DNA from: Malus domestica
Lineage: Eukaryota > Streptophyta > Magnoliopsida > Rosales > Rosaceae
DNA length: 64,000 nucleotides
Direction of reading: 5' to 3'
Assembly (NCBI RefSeq): GCF_042453785.1
Contig: NC_091665.1
Span: 31,831,001-31,895,000 of the forward strand
Below, in pieces: positions 45,999-57,533 of this stretch. The stretch's first letter is position 1. Every line of letters starts with the position of its first letter. The translations under genes and the position numbers were made by a program. The notes under the pieces were generated by a model that was given only the letters and a program-made list of their open reading frames with translations, did no database searches and had not been told where the DNA came from.

Positions 45999-46715
45999 TG
46001 ATGAGCTCGACTTTCTACAAGCACTTGAAGTTTACTCATTGTTTTGCGATTGGTGGTGCTTTATTGTAATATGTTTAGATCTAGTTTGTAGGAACTATTG
46101 TGGAATTGAATTCTTCATAATATATATTTATAATGCCCTTTTTTTTCAAGAATAATGCTTGGTTACTAAAAAATGACTAAGAACTCCTACTCAAAATTTT
46201 GTGTTCGAATCATACAGCTTTGTACTTATGATCAGAAACTGTTCATATTATGAATTACTTTGTAAAGATTATCTTTACAAAAAAAAAAAATTAAAAACTA
46301 AGGTCGTATTGTCAATCTATTATAGTAAATAAATAGATGGTTCGTAAAGTTTTTACCAATTTCGTTCATCTGTTTTATACTATTCGATGACTAAACGATC
46401 TTAGTTTCAATTGATTTTTTGCAGAGGCGACCTTTATAGAGTGATTTACAATATGAACGATTCCGATCATAAATACAAAGTTTTATAAATGGACATAAAC
46501 GATTTTGTGTGGAGCTCATACTCATCTCTTTTGAGTAGCCAAGTATTGTTTTTTGAATAAATAAAATATTTATTTTCAAAACAAACAACAAACACTTTAT
46601 TGTTATTGCTTATAATAATTATGACTTTGAAAACCAGGAGCATGATTTGAGTAAAAAAAAAATATATAGAAAGTCTAAAATAATTTTTTTTTGTTTTTGT
46701 TTTAGCTAAAATTTA
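45999..46715. other. Intergenic sequence, no gene recognised
   Basis: AT-rich; one 66-codon minus frame (46391-46591) without recognisable features. Confidence 0.4.
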
Positions 46716-47143
46716 AGGGGTGTATTCAATTGGGATTTTGAGGGATTTTAATTCTTTTAATGAATCTATGGGTATTCTTTTAAGTGATTCTCTAAAATTC
46801 AAGGTGTATTCAATTAGAATTTTAAAATATATTTTTTTTAAAATCTTTAGAATTCCGGATGTATTCAATTAGGATTTTAAAGAAGTTTATAACATTCCAA
46901 GTGTATTCAATTAGAAGTTGATTTTTTTTCAAGAATTTGAGAAAGTTGAGAAATTAGAGGGAATTTGAGAGATTTAGTAGTGTATTTTAAGCATCCACAA
47001 ATCTCACATTTCCCCATGAGATTTCGAGGGAATATTTGAAATCAAAATTTTATATGGAATCTCTACAAATCAATTAAACTCCATAAAAATTCAAGGATTT
47101 ATAAATCGATTAGAGTCTCTCAAATTCTCAATTGAATACACCT
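46716..47143. mobile_element. MITE with repeated terminal-like motifs
   Basis: Ends AGGGGTGTATTCAATTGGG and, read inward from the right, AGGTGTATTCAATTGAG. The motif GTATTCAATTRGRATTTT recurs internally near 46806, 46860 and 46901 in the same orientation. Non-coding, 428 bp. The interrupted copy at 25949-28683 is the same family in the opposite orientation. Confidence 0.8.
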
Positions 47144-47221
47144 CAATATAAAAATAGTTAGTATGATCTAAGATGCTCTAAGTCCTGACACAAAAACCTT
47201 TGTATTTAATTTTATTAAAGT

Positions 47222-47480
47222 AATGCTAGAGAGACTACATATATTATATTGGTGTACGGTCACATGTGACAAGTGATGCATACCATCAAATATTCAATGA
47301 AATAAATTTATTAATTAACATGACATATACACACCACTTACCACATCATATGGTCAAGAAATATGATATAAAAAAGTGGTCTCCCTAGCATTTCTATTTT
47401 GTTATGTATCTTTTATACATCACTTGCCACATCATATGGTCCAGAAATATGATATAAAAATGTGGTCTCCCTAGCATTTC
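47222..47480. mobile_element. MITE (AATGCTAGAGAGAC ends) with a duplicated right arm
   Basis: AATGCTAGAGAGACTAC at 47222 is mirrored by GTGGTCTCCCTAGCATT ending at about 47393. The right 75 bases are repeated at once (47404-47480), including CATCATATGGTC.AGAAATATGATATAAAAA, so the right arm occurs twice. Confidence 0.7.
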
Positions 47481-47499
47481 TATTTACATTAATTGGTGG

Positions 47500-47590
47500 G
47501 AATAAATTGATATCAAACTTGCCATCTACGAAATTTGAACTTTAGACCTTTAACTTATAAGTGAAGGAATATCACTAGACATTCTTAGTA
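47500..47590 (-). mobile_element. SINE fragment
   Basis: The minus strand reads GTCTAGTGATATTCCTTCAC, then AAAGTTCAAATTTCG, similar to the head and B-box region of the SINEs at 25790 and 30432. The tail is missing. Confidence 0.45.
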
Positions 47591-48171
47591 AGTGACTCTA
47601 CTATTCTAATTTCTATAGCAATTTATACATCACAGGCTGAAACGGGTGAAATCAAATGGCTTTACTTAAACGCTACTGCAATTACATGCGGAGAGATGAT
47701 CAAAAGAGTCCCGACTTTTGATTTTAATTATAGACTTATTTTTAGCTATGTCCCTTGAAATTCGATTTTGATTTCACTTTGTCACCTGTAACTCAACAGT
47801 CACAACTTTACTTTCTCAAACTCAAAATTCATTCCACTTTGACTTGTGAAATCCCTTTTCTCTCGGAAACTCAAAAGTCGGCCTCTGAAACGTACGGGGG
47901 ACCCACCACCCAATGCACATGCACCAATGAATTTGATTATAAATTTTCACTATGCGTTAACATTCAACAATAAATAAGAAATATTAAGTTTAAAAGAAGA
48001 AATTAAGAATTGAAAATTTTTGGGTTGCTGTGCTTGAGTTGCAGAGATGAAAAATATAAAATAAAAAAGAAATTGATTAGCCTTGTGCACCCAAACCAAA
48101 CCACACATAACGGAATTAACATAATTAAGGCAATGTGAGCAATTTTGAGTTTTATAGAGTAAAATGACAGC

Positions 48172-49503
48172 TGTAATACCCTGAAAATTTAAATATATGA
48201 AATAGAATATTCATATTTATGAATATGTGGAGAAAATCGAAAATAAATCGATTTATGGTTATGAGAATTTAATTGAGGAATTTTAAAATTTTGTTACCGG
48301 AAATTATCATAATTTACGTATTTGTATTATTGAGATTTTATATTATTTTTCGAGAATTTATATTAATTCATTTGAATTTAGATTTTAATTAAACTAATTA
48401 CGAAGAGTGAAGTTTGAAAATTAATTATTTAAAATCCGTACACCAGAGGTCACAATTTATGTTTTTAAATAGAACTTGATCTCACGAACACGTAGAAGCA
48501 AACCGTTCGTGAAACAGAATTATAACGAAAGAGTTATTAACGTTTAAGGTTAGGGACATTTTTGTAATTTTGGCTTGATCTAGAAGGCTTGAGATATCCG
48601 ACGGGTTTTTTGCCCATTTTTCCTGCGATTCATGGTCAACCACTTCTACCAAACACCTACCCAACCTCCCCTCTACCATTTCCATCCCAAATTTGATGAA
48701 AATTGGCTTGGTATTTGTGAAAACCGCACCGATGGGTCTACGAGGTGGACAACGGCAATTCCGCCATTTGGGAAAGTAACACGGTCGACTACCACTATAG
48801 TTTGACTCCTAGTGAGGGAGGGAACAAAGCCCAACCAACCTTGGGGGCGGTGGAGCACCGGAGGTGACAGATCGAAACCACCTATTTCAAGGGTTTTCGG
48901 CGGTTCGTGGGAAATTTGAGGTGTTTCCTGGCCAAATTGGACTTGGCCACACGTATGAAAATTGCTCCCTTCACTAAGATCTACTTTCCTGTAAAATTTG
49001 GTTATTTTTGGAAATAGTTAAATTTTCCGGCTAGTTGGGGCAGCCGACCGCCACCAGTGATGGCGCGTGGCCAATGGGTCGATGTTGTTGTATCATGCAG
49101 ATTTTGATATTTTAAAACCCATTTTTGGTAACCATTTGGTGTGATTCGATTGTGAAAACTAATGTTGAATATTTTCGTTATTAGAGTATTTTCGGAAATG
49201 GACAAAATGATGAATGGTGAACTACAAAAGGCTTGATCCCGCTTAAGGGTATATAGGCAGCCTAACAGAGTTAGATGCAGCCTTAGATAATCGAGTTTTG
49301 ACCTCTTGTTGGGAATTAGAATGAAGAGAAAAAATTGGTGTTAAATTAAAAATATAAACAACAATATTGACCTTTTGTGAGTAATTAAGGAACTTTAATT
49401 AAAGAATAATGTGTAATGGTAGTAAATTAAACAAGAGTATTGAATTGGGCCTATCATTGGAATAATTTCCCGAAAATAAATATTTCGGGGGTGGGGCATT
49501 ACG
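48172..49503 (+). mobile_element. Solo LTR, about 1.3 kb
   Basis: It begins TGTAATACCCTGAAAA and ends GGTGGGGCATTACG, complementary-type ends. The flanks ACAGC (48167-48171) and ATAGC (49504-49508) match at four of five bases. It shares internal blocks with 22652-25788, including the GGCTTGATCCC...TATAGGCAG block. Frames 48482-48858 are not called as genes. Confidence 0.7.
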
Positions 49504-50052
49504 ATAGCTTTTGTGTTTCACGAGGCAAAATGATATCAAAATCGAGTTCCAATGGGTAAAATGGAGCGAATTTTAAGTTTCACGGAATAAAGTGGAAACT
49601 TTCGAGTTATATGGGACGTAGCTACAAATAGGTCTTAATTATATTTATGACTTTAAGTCTTCAAATATAGTGTAGTCACCGGTAGGTTTTAGGTTTGACT
49701 TGTACATGCGAGAGGCAAATTTAATATCAAATTATGTTTGATTTACTGTGTGACTATAGCAACAAAAGTAATTGTTGGATTTAAGACAAAAAAAAAAAAG
49801 CCACTATAATAGTTGATCAATAGATTGATAACACATGTCATCTTCTGTACTCACACGGAAGCAGTCGCATCAGTGTTTTATTACATCATTCATCTAAACG
49901 ACTCAAAACCCACACCGCCGCCGGAACAAAGAAACTCGGGTTACATTTGCATTGTTTATGGAACAACTGAGAAAATCTGAAGGCACATTGTAATAATAGA
50001 GTGCGGAACAATTTGGGTGCTTAAATTTACAGAGCCAGAATACTAAAGAATG

Positions 50053-50487
50053 CTACTTAATTTGTTTTTCTTCGTTAGTTTTGGTATGATTGTCAAAATC
50101 AAGAAGGTCCTCTAAAACACTATCATCTAAACACTCAAACTCGAAGATTTCTCTTCCGGATTCCGTCCTGGTCACATTATGGGGTCTCGAAGACGACGAC
50201 AAAGAAGATGAAGACGAAGAAACAGCAGCAGCAGACTGATCAGCATCTTTCAAATCATATTCAATTGGAAAATTGAGGATTGCAAGAGGACCCCTCATGG
50301 AAAAAGCAGCTCTATCATAAGCCCTTGCAGCTTCTTCAGCAGTGTTGAAGGTGCCAAGCCACAACCGAGCTCCCTGCCTCGTCGAATCGCGTATTTCGGC
50401 TGCGAATTTCCCCCACGGCCTTGTTCTCACACCTCTATACTTCACATCTTTCTGTCCCTCTTCTTTATCTTTGCCGCCTCTTTCCAT
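50053..50487 (-). CDS. ERF098-like: Ethylene-responsive transcription factor, ERF096/ERF098-like (group IXc)
   Basis: Intronless gene of 144 residues from ATG 50487. The AP2/ERF domain is at about residues 17-74 ([20 protein letters not shown]), then a Ser-rich linker (90-100) and [17 protein letters not shown] (113-129), the same activation motif as in the gene at 42308. The two are clear paralogues, sharing AP2 domain, linker and tail, and face each other across 7.3 kb. One arginine of the RRRPWG stretch is replaced by Thr (RTRPWG). A TATA box and a G-box lie upstream. It probably acts as a nuclear transcriptional activator in ethylene/jasmonate or stress responses. Confidence 0.93.
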   Translation of the reverse strand: MERGGKDKEEGQKDVKYRGVRTRPWGKFAAEIRDSTRQGARLWLGTFNTAEEAARAYDRAAFSMRGPLAILNFPIEYDLKDADQSAAAVSSSSSSLSSSSRPHNVTRTESGREIFEFECLDDSVLEDLLDFDNHTKTNEEKQIK

Positions 50488-50525
50488 GGCCTAGTAAAGT
50501 GAAACTAGTGAATCCTCACTCTTGA

Positions 50526-50550
50526 ATTTATATTGGGTTTTGGACACGTG
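50526..50550 (-). promoter_or_regulatory. TATA box and G-box of the third ERF gene
   Basis: On the minus strand TATAAAT occupies 50526-50532, only about 40 bases before the ATG, and CACGTG lies at 50545-50550. The short leader may mean that another TATA is used, but the pair is well placed for a G-box-regulated promoter. Confidence 0.5.
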
Positions 50551-50559
50551 CCTAATTGG

Positions 50560-51529
50560 GTATAAGTAGAAGTTGACAAATCTCACCAAGATGGCCATTT
50601 GATAAAGATTGTTTGCTAGGTGCAAAGTATTATGACAAATGAATACAAGGTGCATGATGGCTTTCAAGAAGCGGTCAATTCCGAGGGTATCTGACAGGAC
50701 TTTTTTTATTATTTTTTTGTAGTTTCATTCTCACTTTCAAATAGGGCAGTGTCATAATTTTTTAGATTACGTAATTCCTTCAAAATGGTAGTTATATAAA
50801 CATTTGGGTTTTGGTTAATTAAACTGAAGGGGTCTTAACTCGAGGTCGGCGACGGCAACACAAACGGAAGGGATCTTAAATCGGAAGTCGGTGATGACAA
50901 GTCTTAAGGTATATCCAGTATTCCACCTGGTTCCAAGTCGAATAAGAGTGGGAAAGAACGAGAGATAACATGAGAAAGAAAAAGAGGACAGGAGAGAAAA
51001 GATGGAGTGCGTCGGTGAAATCACATTGTGGTGATAGAGGTGGGTGGTTTTTGGGTGGTTGGAGTGAAGTTGGCGGTCAAATGCTACACTTACCATTTAT
51101 TTGTACTATCATTTGTATCATTTCTTGAACAGAGGTAGGGTCTACCAATACATGTTGATCTCATCTCTATTATAAAGATAGTACGAATGATTGTATAAAC
51201 ATGTAGTAAGTAACATTTTTGTTTCTTTAAACTATTACATTAGGAATATGTTAGAAAAAATTGTTGACCAATTCATTTATGCCTATCATAAAATACGAAA
51301 CGAGGCAAATTTTTTTAATTTTAACAAGAAAATAGGCACGTATTAGATTTTTATTGGTTGGGAACTTGAGATCAGCTAATTGTTTCAGTCACATAGAAGT
51401 TTTTTTCCAGAAGATGATGGTTTTTGTGTATATTTTAGTGCCAATGATTCCTATGTGTTGGGGACAATAAATGAGAGAGGGTTGGTATCGTCGTGCAATT
51501 ACATTTTCATAATTCGTCATTAATTTTGC
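50560..51529. other. Intergenic sequence, no gene recognised
   Basis: AT-rich. A diverged palindromic MITE lies at about 51107-51190 (GTACTATC...GATAGTAC). The 93-codon minus frame at 50815-51096 has no recognisable domain. Confidence 0.4.
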
Positions 51530-51649
51530 TTAGGTCATGTTCAACCGAAAGAGGTCCAGAGGGCTCCCATTAGCCTTATAGCCCTTCCAGAAATTAATAT
51601 TTTAATGAATAGTGTCAGACCATATTTCTTATCATCTCCAACTTAGGGA

Positions 51650-51995
51650 GCCAAAGAGTCATAGGCCAAACATAGCCTTGTTGGACTATCTCAATACTTT
51701 TTTGAGATGTAATCTCAATAATTTTTCGGATATGATTTCGAGTGACATGTGTCGCTAAAGTGAGTAACTCTCCAGATTTCTTGTTGATATGTATTCTCAA
51801 TAATTTTTCGGATTGGATTTCGAGTGCCACATGTTGATATGTGAGTAACTCTCCAAATTTCTTGTCAATATGTAATCTCAATAATTTTTCGGATAGGATT
51901 TCGAGTGCCATGTGTCGATATGTGAGTAACTCTCCAGATTTCTTGTAGATATGTAATCTCAATAATTTTTCGAATACAATTTCGAGTGCCACATT
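51650..51995. repeat. Tandem repeat of about 80 bp in the Harbinger element
   Basis: CTCAATAATTTTTCGGA or a variant occurs at about 51713, 51792, 51877 and 51957, each followed by GATTTCGAGTG.CA and GTGAGTAACTCTCCA. It lies between the left TIR and the transposase. Confidence 0.85.
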
Positions 51996-52155
51996 TCGAT
52001 ATGTAATTGGTTGTGCGAATTTTAGATAGGATTTTTATCTGGGTGACACTTCTTATCTTCAGCTTCCAATGTTCATAAATAGGGTGGATATTTGGCTATA
52101 ATTCACACACCTTCATCTTTGCCATCTCCAATATCTCTTTCAATTCAAGTTTTCA

Positions 52156-53575
52156 ATGAATTCCAACTTTGGATCCTCTTTGCATTCCAACTGGGAGTCT
52201 TTATCCAATTCCCAATTGGAAGATAAATGGACGCATATGAGACGAGAAGATGAGGAGTCCGATGAAGAAGATAAAGCATGGCGAAACACAACATATATGG
52301 CAGCAATGGCTGGGATCATGGCGTGTGAGGCAACTGAAGAACAACCTCAATAGGGTGGATCTCTTGTTGGTCGTTCTTACAAACCACGAAATAGAAAGAT
52401 GGTGCATGAGACTCTAATGAACAACTACTTCAACCCCAACTCGTTGTACACCGAAGAGGATTTCAGACATCATTTCCAGATGAGGCGTCATGTCTTCGAG
52501 CGTTTATTTCATGATGTCCAACATGTCAATCCATACTTTTGATAGATGATGGATAAAGCAGGCCGTCCTGGTTTCTCATCTCATCAAAAGGTTTATATTG
52601 CACTCCGAATACTGGCCTATGCCTCCCCAGCTGATGTGATGAATGATACATATGGTATGTCTAAGTCTATATGCCTTGATAATCTTGCTGAATTCTGTCA
52701 CACAGTTGTTCAAATTTACAAAGATGAGTACCTCCGTAAACCAAATTAAGCAGATCTGGATCGGCTCATTCGCAAAGCTAAAGATCATGGCTTTCCAAGC
52801 ATGATAGGGTCATTAGATTGCATGCATTGGCAGTGGAAGAACTGTCCCTCCAGATGGTAATGAGGCTTTAGCGGAAGATCGAGAAAGCTAATGATTGTGT
52901 TAGAGGTGGTTGCCTCGTTTGACACATGAACCTGGCATGCTTTCTTTGAAGTCCCAGGATCCCAAAGTGACATTACAGTACTTGGGCGTTCACGCCTCTT
53001 CAATAACCTGACAAAAGGTAAATCACCTCAACTTGATTACTACATCAACAGACGTCAGTACAATATGGGGTATTACTTGGCAAATGACAGCTACCCGAAG
53101 TGCGCGACACTTGTCCAAGTAATTGGAAACCCTATGGATGATGCCCAAAGGTGGTCTACCTTACACCAAGAGGCATACTAGAAAGATGTTGAGAAAGCTT
53201 TCAATATTCTACTAGCACGGTGGAAGATCATTAAGGAACCTGCAAGAGGGTGGAGTCGAAAAAAATTGAACTCCATCATGATGTCGTGCATCATATTACA
53301 CAACATGATTGTGGAGGATGAATGAGATGGCTATATTGATGGAGAGTCTGATGACGACCAAGATGATCCAAATAGGTCAATGAGGGCTCGTCCAAAAATA
53401 TATGATGGGCCTAATTTACCTTTGGATACAAGAACTGGTAATATCTCTTTAAATGAGTACATGAGGCACCATAGGATGATACATTTGCATGCCACAAACA
53501 AGTACCTACAACAGGATCTTGTAGCACATCTTAAGGCCAAAAGAAGCATGGAGTAAGCGTTTAAGTTTTATGTTG
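52156..53575 (+). pseudogene. PIF/Harbinger transposase (HARBI1/ALP1-like), inactivated
   Basis: From ATG 52156 the frame reads an acidic N-terminus, then NYFNPNSLYTEEDFRHHFQMRR, a DNA-binding part with KVYIALRILAYASPADV, and the catalytic region: IGSLDCMHWQWKN holds the first Asp, VPGSQSDITVL the second, and VEKAFNILLARW the Glu, followed by CIILHNMIVEDE. About seven premature stops (for example 52351, 52542, 52747, 52858 and 53179) with small shifts kill the gene. It ends with KAKRSME at about 53553. Length and domain order fit a plant PIF transposase of 400-450 residues. Unlike many copies, the intron positions could not be seen. Confidence 0.88.
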
Positions 53576-53579
53576 TTAA

Positions 53580-53800
53580 ATAATTTTTTTTAATGTTGTT
53601 TAAGTTTGAATAACTCCCCCAAGTAGTACTAGGGTGGAGATTGTGCTGTTTAATATTGTTTAAGTTTAATGTTACTTAATATTGTTTAATGTTGTTTAAG
53701 TTTAATGTTATTTAATATTGTTTAATATTGTTTAATGTTGTTTAATGTTGTGTAGTGTTGTTTAATGTTGTGTAGTGTTGTTTAATGTTGTTTAATTGCT
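53580..53800. repeat. TGTTTAATGTTGTTTAATAT low-complexity repeat
   Basis: About 18 imperfect TGTTTAA/TGTTGTTTAATG units immediately after the transposase, inside the Harbinger element. Probably replication slippage. Confidence 0.85.
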
Positions 53801-54126
53801 TAGGTAGTTATAGGAAAAAAATTAGATTTTTTTTTTAAATTTTGTCCCAAAAAAAAAAAAATCCAAATCTAGCGATCATTTAACGTCAGTTAGCCGTTGC
53901 TGGCTGGCGTCATGCTGACGCCAGGTAGTTGCTAGGGTTTGAATGTTGGGCCGGTTCAGGGCTGGCTGGCTCGTTTAGGCCAGCCGATTGGCCTGATTGT
54001 ACAATTTTGGCTTGGTGGGGCCCACATGTCCTTTGGCCTAGCCTTTGGTTAGAGACAATTTTTGTATCATTTCAGGCTATTTTTAGCCATATGGCCCTCT
54101 GGCCTGATCGGTTGAAGATGGCCTTA

Positions 54127-54791
54127 TAGATCAAGACAAGTCCAAAATTTAGGAGAAAAATTATGTGTTAAATTTGTTCAAAAGTGAGATCATTTGGCTT
54201 GCAGACGATAAGGATGATAATCTTGCATACGTTTAAGTTGTTAATCAACAAGATTATATGCTGATGTTAATCAGTGAGTGGAAGTCCTCATGGCATGTTT
54301 ACAAAACAGGAATTGAGGTAGAAGAAAGGAAATCGAATTCTTCAGGTGATTTTCGCGTTTACTAAATCTGGAAATGAAAAAAGTAGTAGGCTCCATCCAA
54401 CACCTGTAAAAAAACCCTTGATATTCCCGGAATACTGACTTGGATGAGGTATTTGAATTTTGGAAGAAATTACCTTTCAAATGTAGCCCCTTCCATCTGC
54501 CTCCCACGATTAGAACACAAACCACTGCACCACCTTCCAGACTGCCAAGACCCACCACCAACCCACCCCAACAGATCCCTTACAGCTCCACCGCACCACC
54601 TTCTCCTTATTCCCATTTCTCCTTAATTCAATTCCTCCTTAATTTAATTCCTCTCTCATAATTACGAATTAGTATACAAACAATAAAAGAGCAGACATCC
54701 TAAGCATAATATGTAGTGCCATGTTTTATGTTTGTTTTTGTTCGCTCCTTTCTTGGTGAACCAGGAGCCTGGGAGCAAGATACCAAAATAC
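54127..54791. other. Intergenic sequence, no gene recognised
   Basis: The plus frame 54440-54661 is Pro/Thr-rich but overlaps a longer unrecognised minus frame (54271-54561). Neither is supported as a gene. Confidence 0.35.
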
Positions 54792-54970
54792 GGAAATGGA
54801 TCATCTCGGGATCACTTTCACCTAATCCTCCTCGTCAAACAATCTGAACCCTTGAAATTTGATCAAATGGCTAAAGTTATAATAACTTTAGCCATTTGAT
54901 CAAATTTCAAGGGCTCAGATTGTTTGATGATGAGAATTAGGTGGAAAGGATCCGGAGAGAATACATTTCC
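54792..54970. mobile_element. Mutator-like MITE forming a near-perfect hairpin
   Basis: GGAAATG at the left and CATTTCC at the right are flanked by a perfect 9-bp duplication CCAAAATAC (54783-54791, 54971-54979), the size typical of Mutator elements. The centre is a perfect inverted repeat: 30-base arms at 54851-54880 and 54882-54911 separated by one base, extending about 16 further bases with one mismatch. Confidence 0.88.
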
Positions 54971-54979
54971 CCAAAATAC

Positions 54980-56550
54980 AATTAACTAGCCAGCCACAAG
55001 GACAGACCATACAAGGCTTACTGAGATTATTCACATTATATTATATAAAAAGTTGAAAGGTAATGCTAGGGCGATTAAATTTGTATGTTAAATTTTGTAA
55101 ACTAAATTACATGGAAGTTGATGATTAATTTATTACTTAAACATTGATAAAAGTTCTTATTTTTACTGGTGACACATTATTTAGTGTGCAAATTTTGTTT
55201 TAGTTTACATAGCAATATTAATTATATAATACAGAAAACATTGAATAATGTAAAAAATTAAATAGACTCAATAGGCCTCGTATGGTTAAACCACCTTGAG
55301 CCTACCCCATTCTTAAACACAAATATATAGGTGAATAGAAAGAAGAAAAAGAAAAATTGTTTGACGAAGGGGGGTAGTGGAAGAACCAAGCTAGGGATGA
55401 GCGCGCTAGCTAATCGTAGACCATCGTTGTTTTCTTCCTTCATTTCATAGCTTTAGGAAGGAAGGTTTACTTTTTGGTCGTTTACTGGTATTAAAATGAT
55501 TGTGTTGAATTTTTTGTGGATATTTGAACAAATACATAGGTATTTATAGAATTTTTTTGGTGAATTTTGATGTATACAATTTTTTTAATTGTTTTAACCG
55601 CTGGATTTAAATTTGGTAGGTTTGTTTATATTCAATCTCAATCATTAAATTTAATGTATTTATAATTTTGATTTAAAAAAAAAAAAAATTGAATCTGGAG
55701 TTGATTCCAACCACGTGGGTTGTCCTATCAAAAAAAATAGTTGTTGGTTGGTTCTTTTGCAAGTAGCTGACAACGTAAACAATTGGGTCTCACTGCTGTG
55801 TCCCAACCACTAACCTTGGCTAATTTTCTAAGTTAAATTTGGCAAAAAAATAACTTTCAACGTGAAACCTTTTTTGACCAGATGATTGTAGAATCTTTGG
55901 GTGAGTTTAAAATAATTTTAAGTTTTAACTTACTCATTGGAGTTGGTCTTAATAGTATACTTTTAGGGACATTTGATCAAGTGAACGAGGCAATGCAATG
56001 GTTTTGGCCTGTTTAGGTTATTTTTAATCTCCACACTGCTTCTTGGGCACGCTAGAATTAGATAATAGTGAATTTTTTTCAAACGGTCAGAAATTTTAAT
56101 TCCCCAATCTCCATCTTTTTAAGGAAGTTTTAACAAAACACTTCCGGTACTGTTCACTTTTAACGAAAATCACTTTTTTACCTTTAACTGGCACTATTCA
56201 CTATACATTTAAAAAAAACTTTTGGTTAAAAGATAAGTTTTTTTAAACTTGTCGTTAATTTTCCTTCTTTTTAATTGATTTGATTTCAGGAAAAAGGAGG
56301 GCGCCAATGGTGCAGCCTATAGAATGGCTAAGTAGGCCTTAGATTTTCCTTCTAATTTTCATTGGTTCGAGGACCCTCTGGATTTAATCCAGGTACCCTA
56401 TTGGATGATTGTATGTCATCTTCTTAATTCTAATAAAGTTGCTATCGTTTCAACTCCCAAAAAAAAAAAAAGTATTATATTAACAAGTGGGTTTAGTTTA
56501 ATCCAGACCATACAAACAATAAGTTTGGTTTATGACGTGGTCCTATAAAA
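54980..56550. other. Intergenic sequence with dispersed repeats
   Basis: It contains copy B of the dispersed repeat (55270-55880, homologous to 31130-31880), a possible MITE at 55065-55200, TTTTAACGAAAA/TTTAACTGGCACTATTCAC motifs at 56140-56210, and an L1-like 3' tail ending TTGCTATCGTTTCAACTCCC plus poly(A) near 56460. No gene. Confidence 0.45.
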
Positions 56551-56737
56551 GGGAAAAGGATTCTCGTCAGATTTTTTTTTTTAAGATTTAAGAGATTTTG
56601 TAATTGTATCCGTTTATCGTATATCGTGCAGTTAGAAGTTATTTTAAATAGTACCTAACGACAATCTACAACGAACGGCCACGATTATAAGACCGTCTAG
56701 ATCTCCAGAAAAAGAATCCAACAAGAATCCTTTTCCC
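56551..56737. mobile_element. MITE (GGGAAAAGGATTCT ends)
   Basis: GGGAAAAGGATTCT is mirrored by AGAATCCTTTTCCC. TATAAAA flanks both sides (56544-56550, 56738-56744), and CC precedes each, so the duplication is 7 to 9 bp. The body shares TTGTATCCGTTTATCGTATAT with the MITE at 20127. Confidence 0.82.
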
Positions 56738-57533
56738 TATAAAATTACACTAATTACTTTCGTAATCAAGGACGTTGTTTCACATAAATTAAAAAACTAC
56801 ACTAATTATTGAAGGTGTGTGCAAAACAGTAGAGTGACTCAATCGATGAGATCACAGAATGAATAGGTTTTTAAATTAATTAACATATATAATGTCACAT
56901 GTTTCATTTACACCGTATGAACCCAGTTGCAACATCGCACATAGCATCAGGTAAGTGCTTACGGCATCTCTTCATCTCTTGTTCAAGAGATGCTGTAAAA
57001 CAACTAAAGTTGCATTTGTTTTTTTTAACAGAATTTTATTTTTTAACTGAAGTTGTATTTTAAAGAGCTAAATTAAAAAAATTCATCTACAAATGATACT
57101 GTGAAAGATATTATATTACCGTAAAATGAAAAATCACTATTTAAATTTAGAGCACAATCACTCTTTACATGGCATTTGAACTTGTTGTTGAGCACTGAGC
57201 ATACTATTTTGTCCAACTGGCCTATCAACTTTGTAACCTTTTTACACTCGTCTTTTTACACACACATACACACATTTTGTAATGAAGAAAATGAACGAAT
57301 ATGATTGCAAAGAAACTCTAAAATGATTATTGTTTAATTCAATGGTCATATAGTTTCGAATTTAGGTATTTTTGGTATACATGATCTTTAAGACGTACAA
57401 AATAAACGATTGAATCGTTAAAATACACTACAAAATGTGTCCCCCGATTGTGACCCATGTATATAAGTGTGTGTGTTGGTAGTCTAACATTATATATGTG
57501 TACATATAAAATGCACAAATTAAACACCAAAAT
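56738..57533. other. Intergenic sequence, no gene recognised
   Basis: AT-rich, short frames only. Confidence 0.4.

Larger units (their letters stand above)
51533..54123 (+). mobile_element. PIF/Harbinger DNA transposon, complete but inactive
   Basis: The TIRs are GGTCATGTTCAACCGAAAG on the left and, read inward from the right, GGCCATCTTCAACCGATCA, followed on both strands by CCAGAGGGC. TTA flanks both ends (51530-51532, 54124-54126), the standard Harbinger duplication. Inside are a four-copy tandem repeat, a broken transposase and a TTTAATGTTG repeat. Length 2591 bp. A second Myb-like ORF, usual in autonomous PIF elements, was not seen. Confidence 0.92.
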
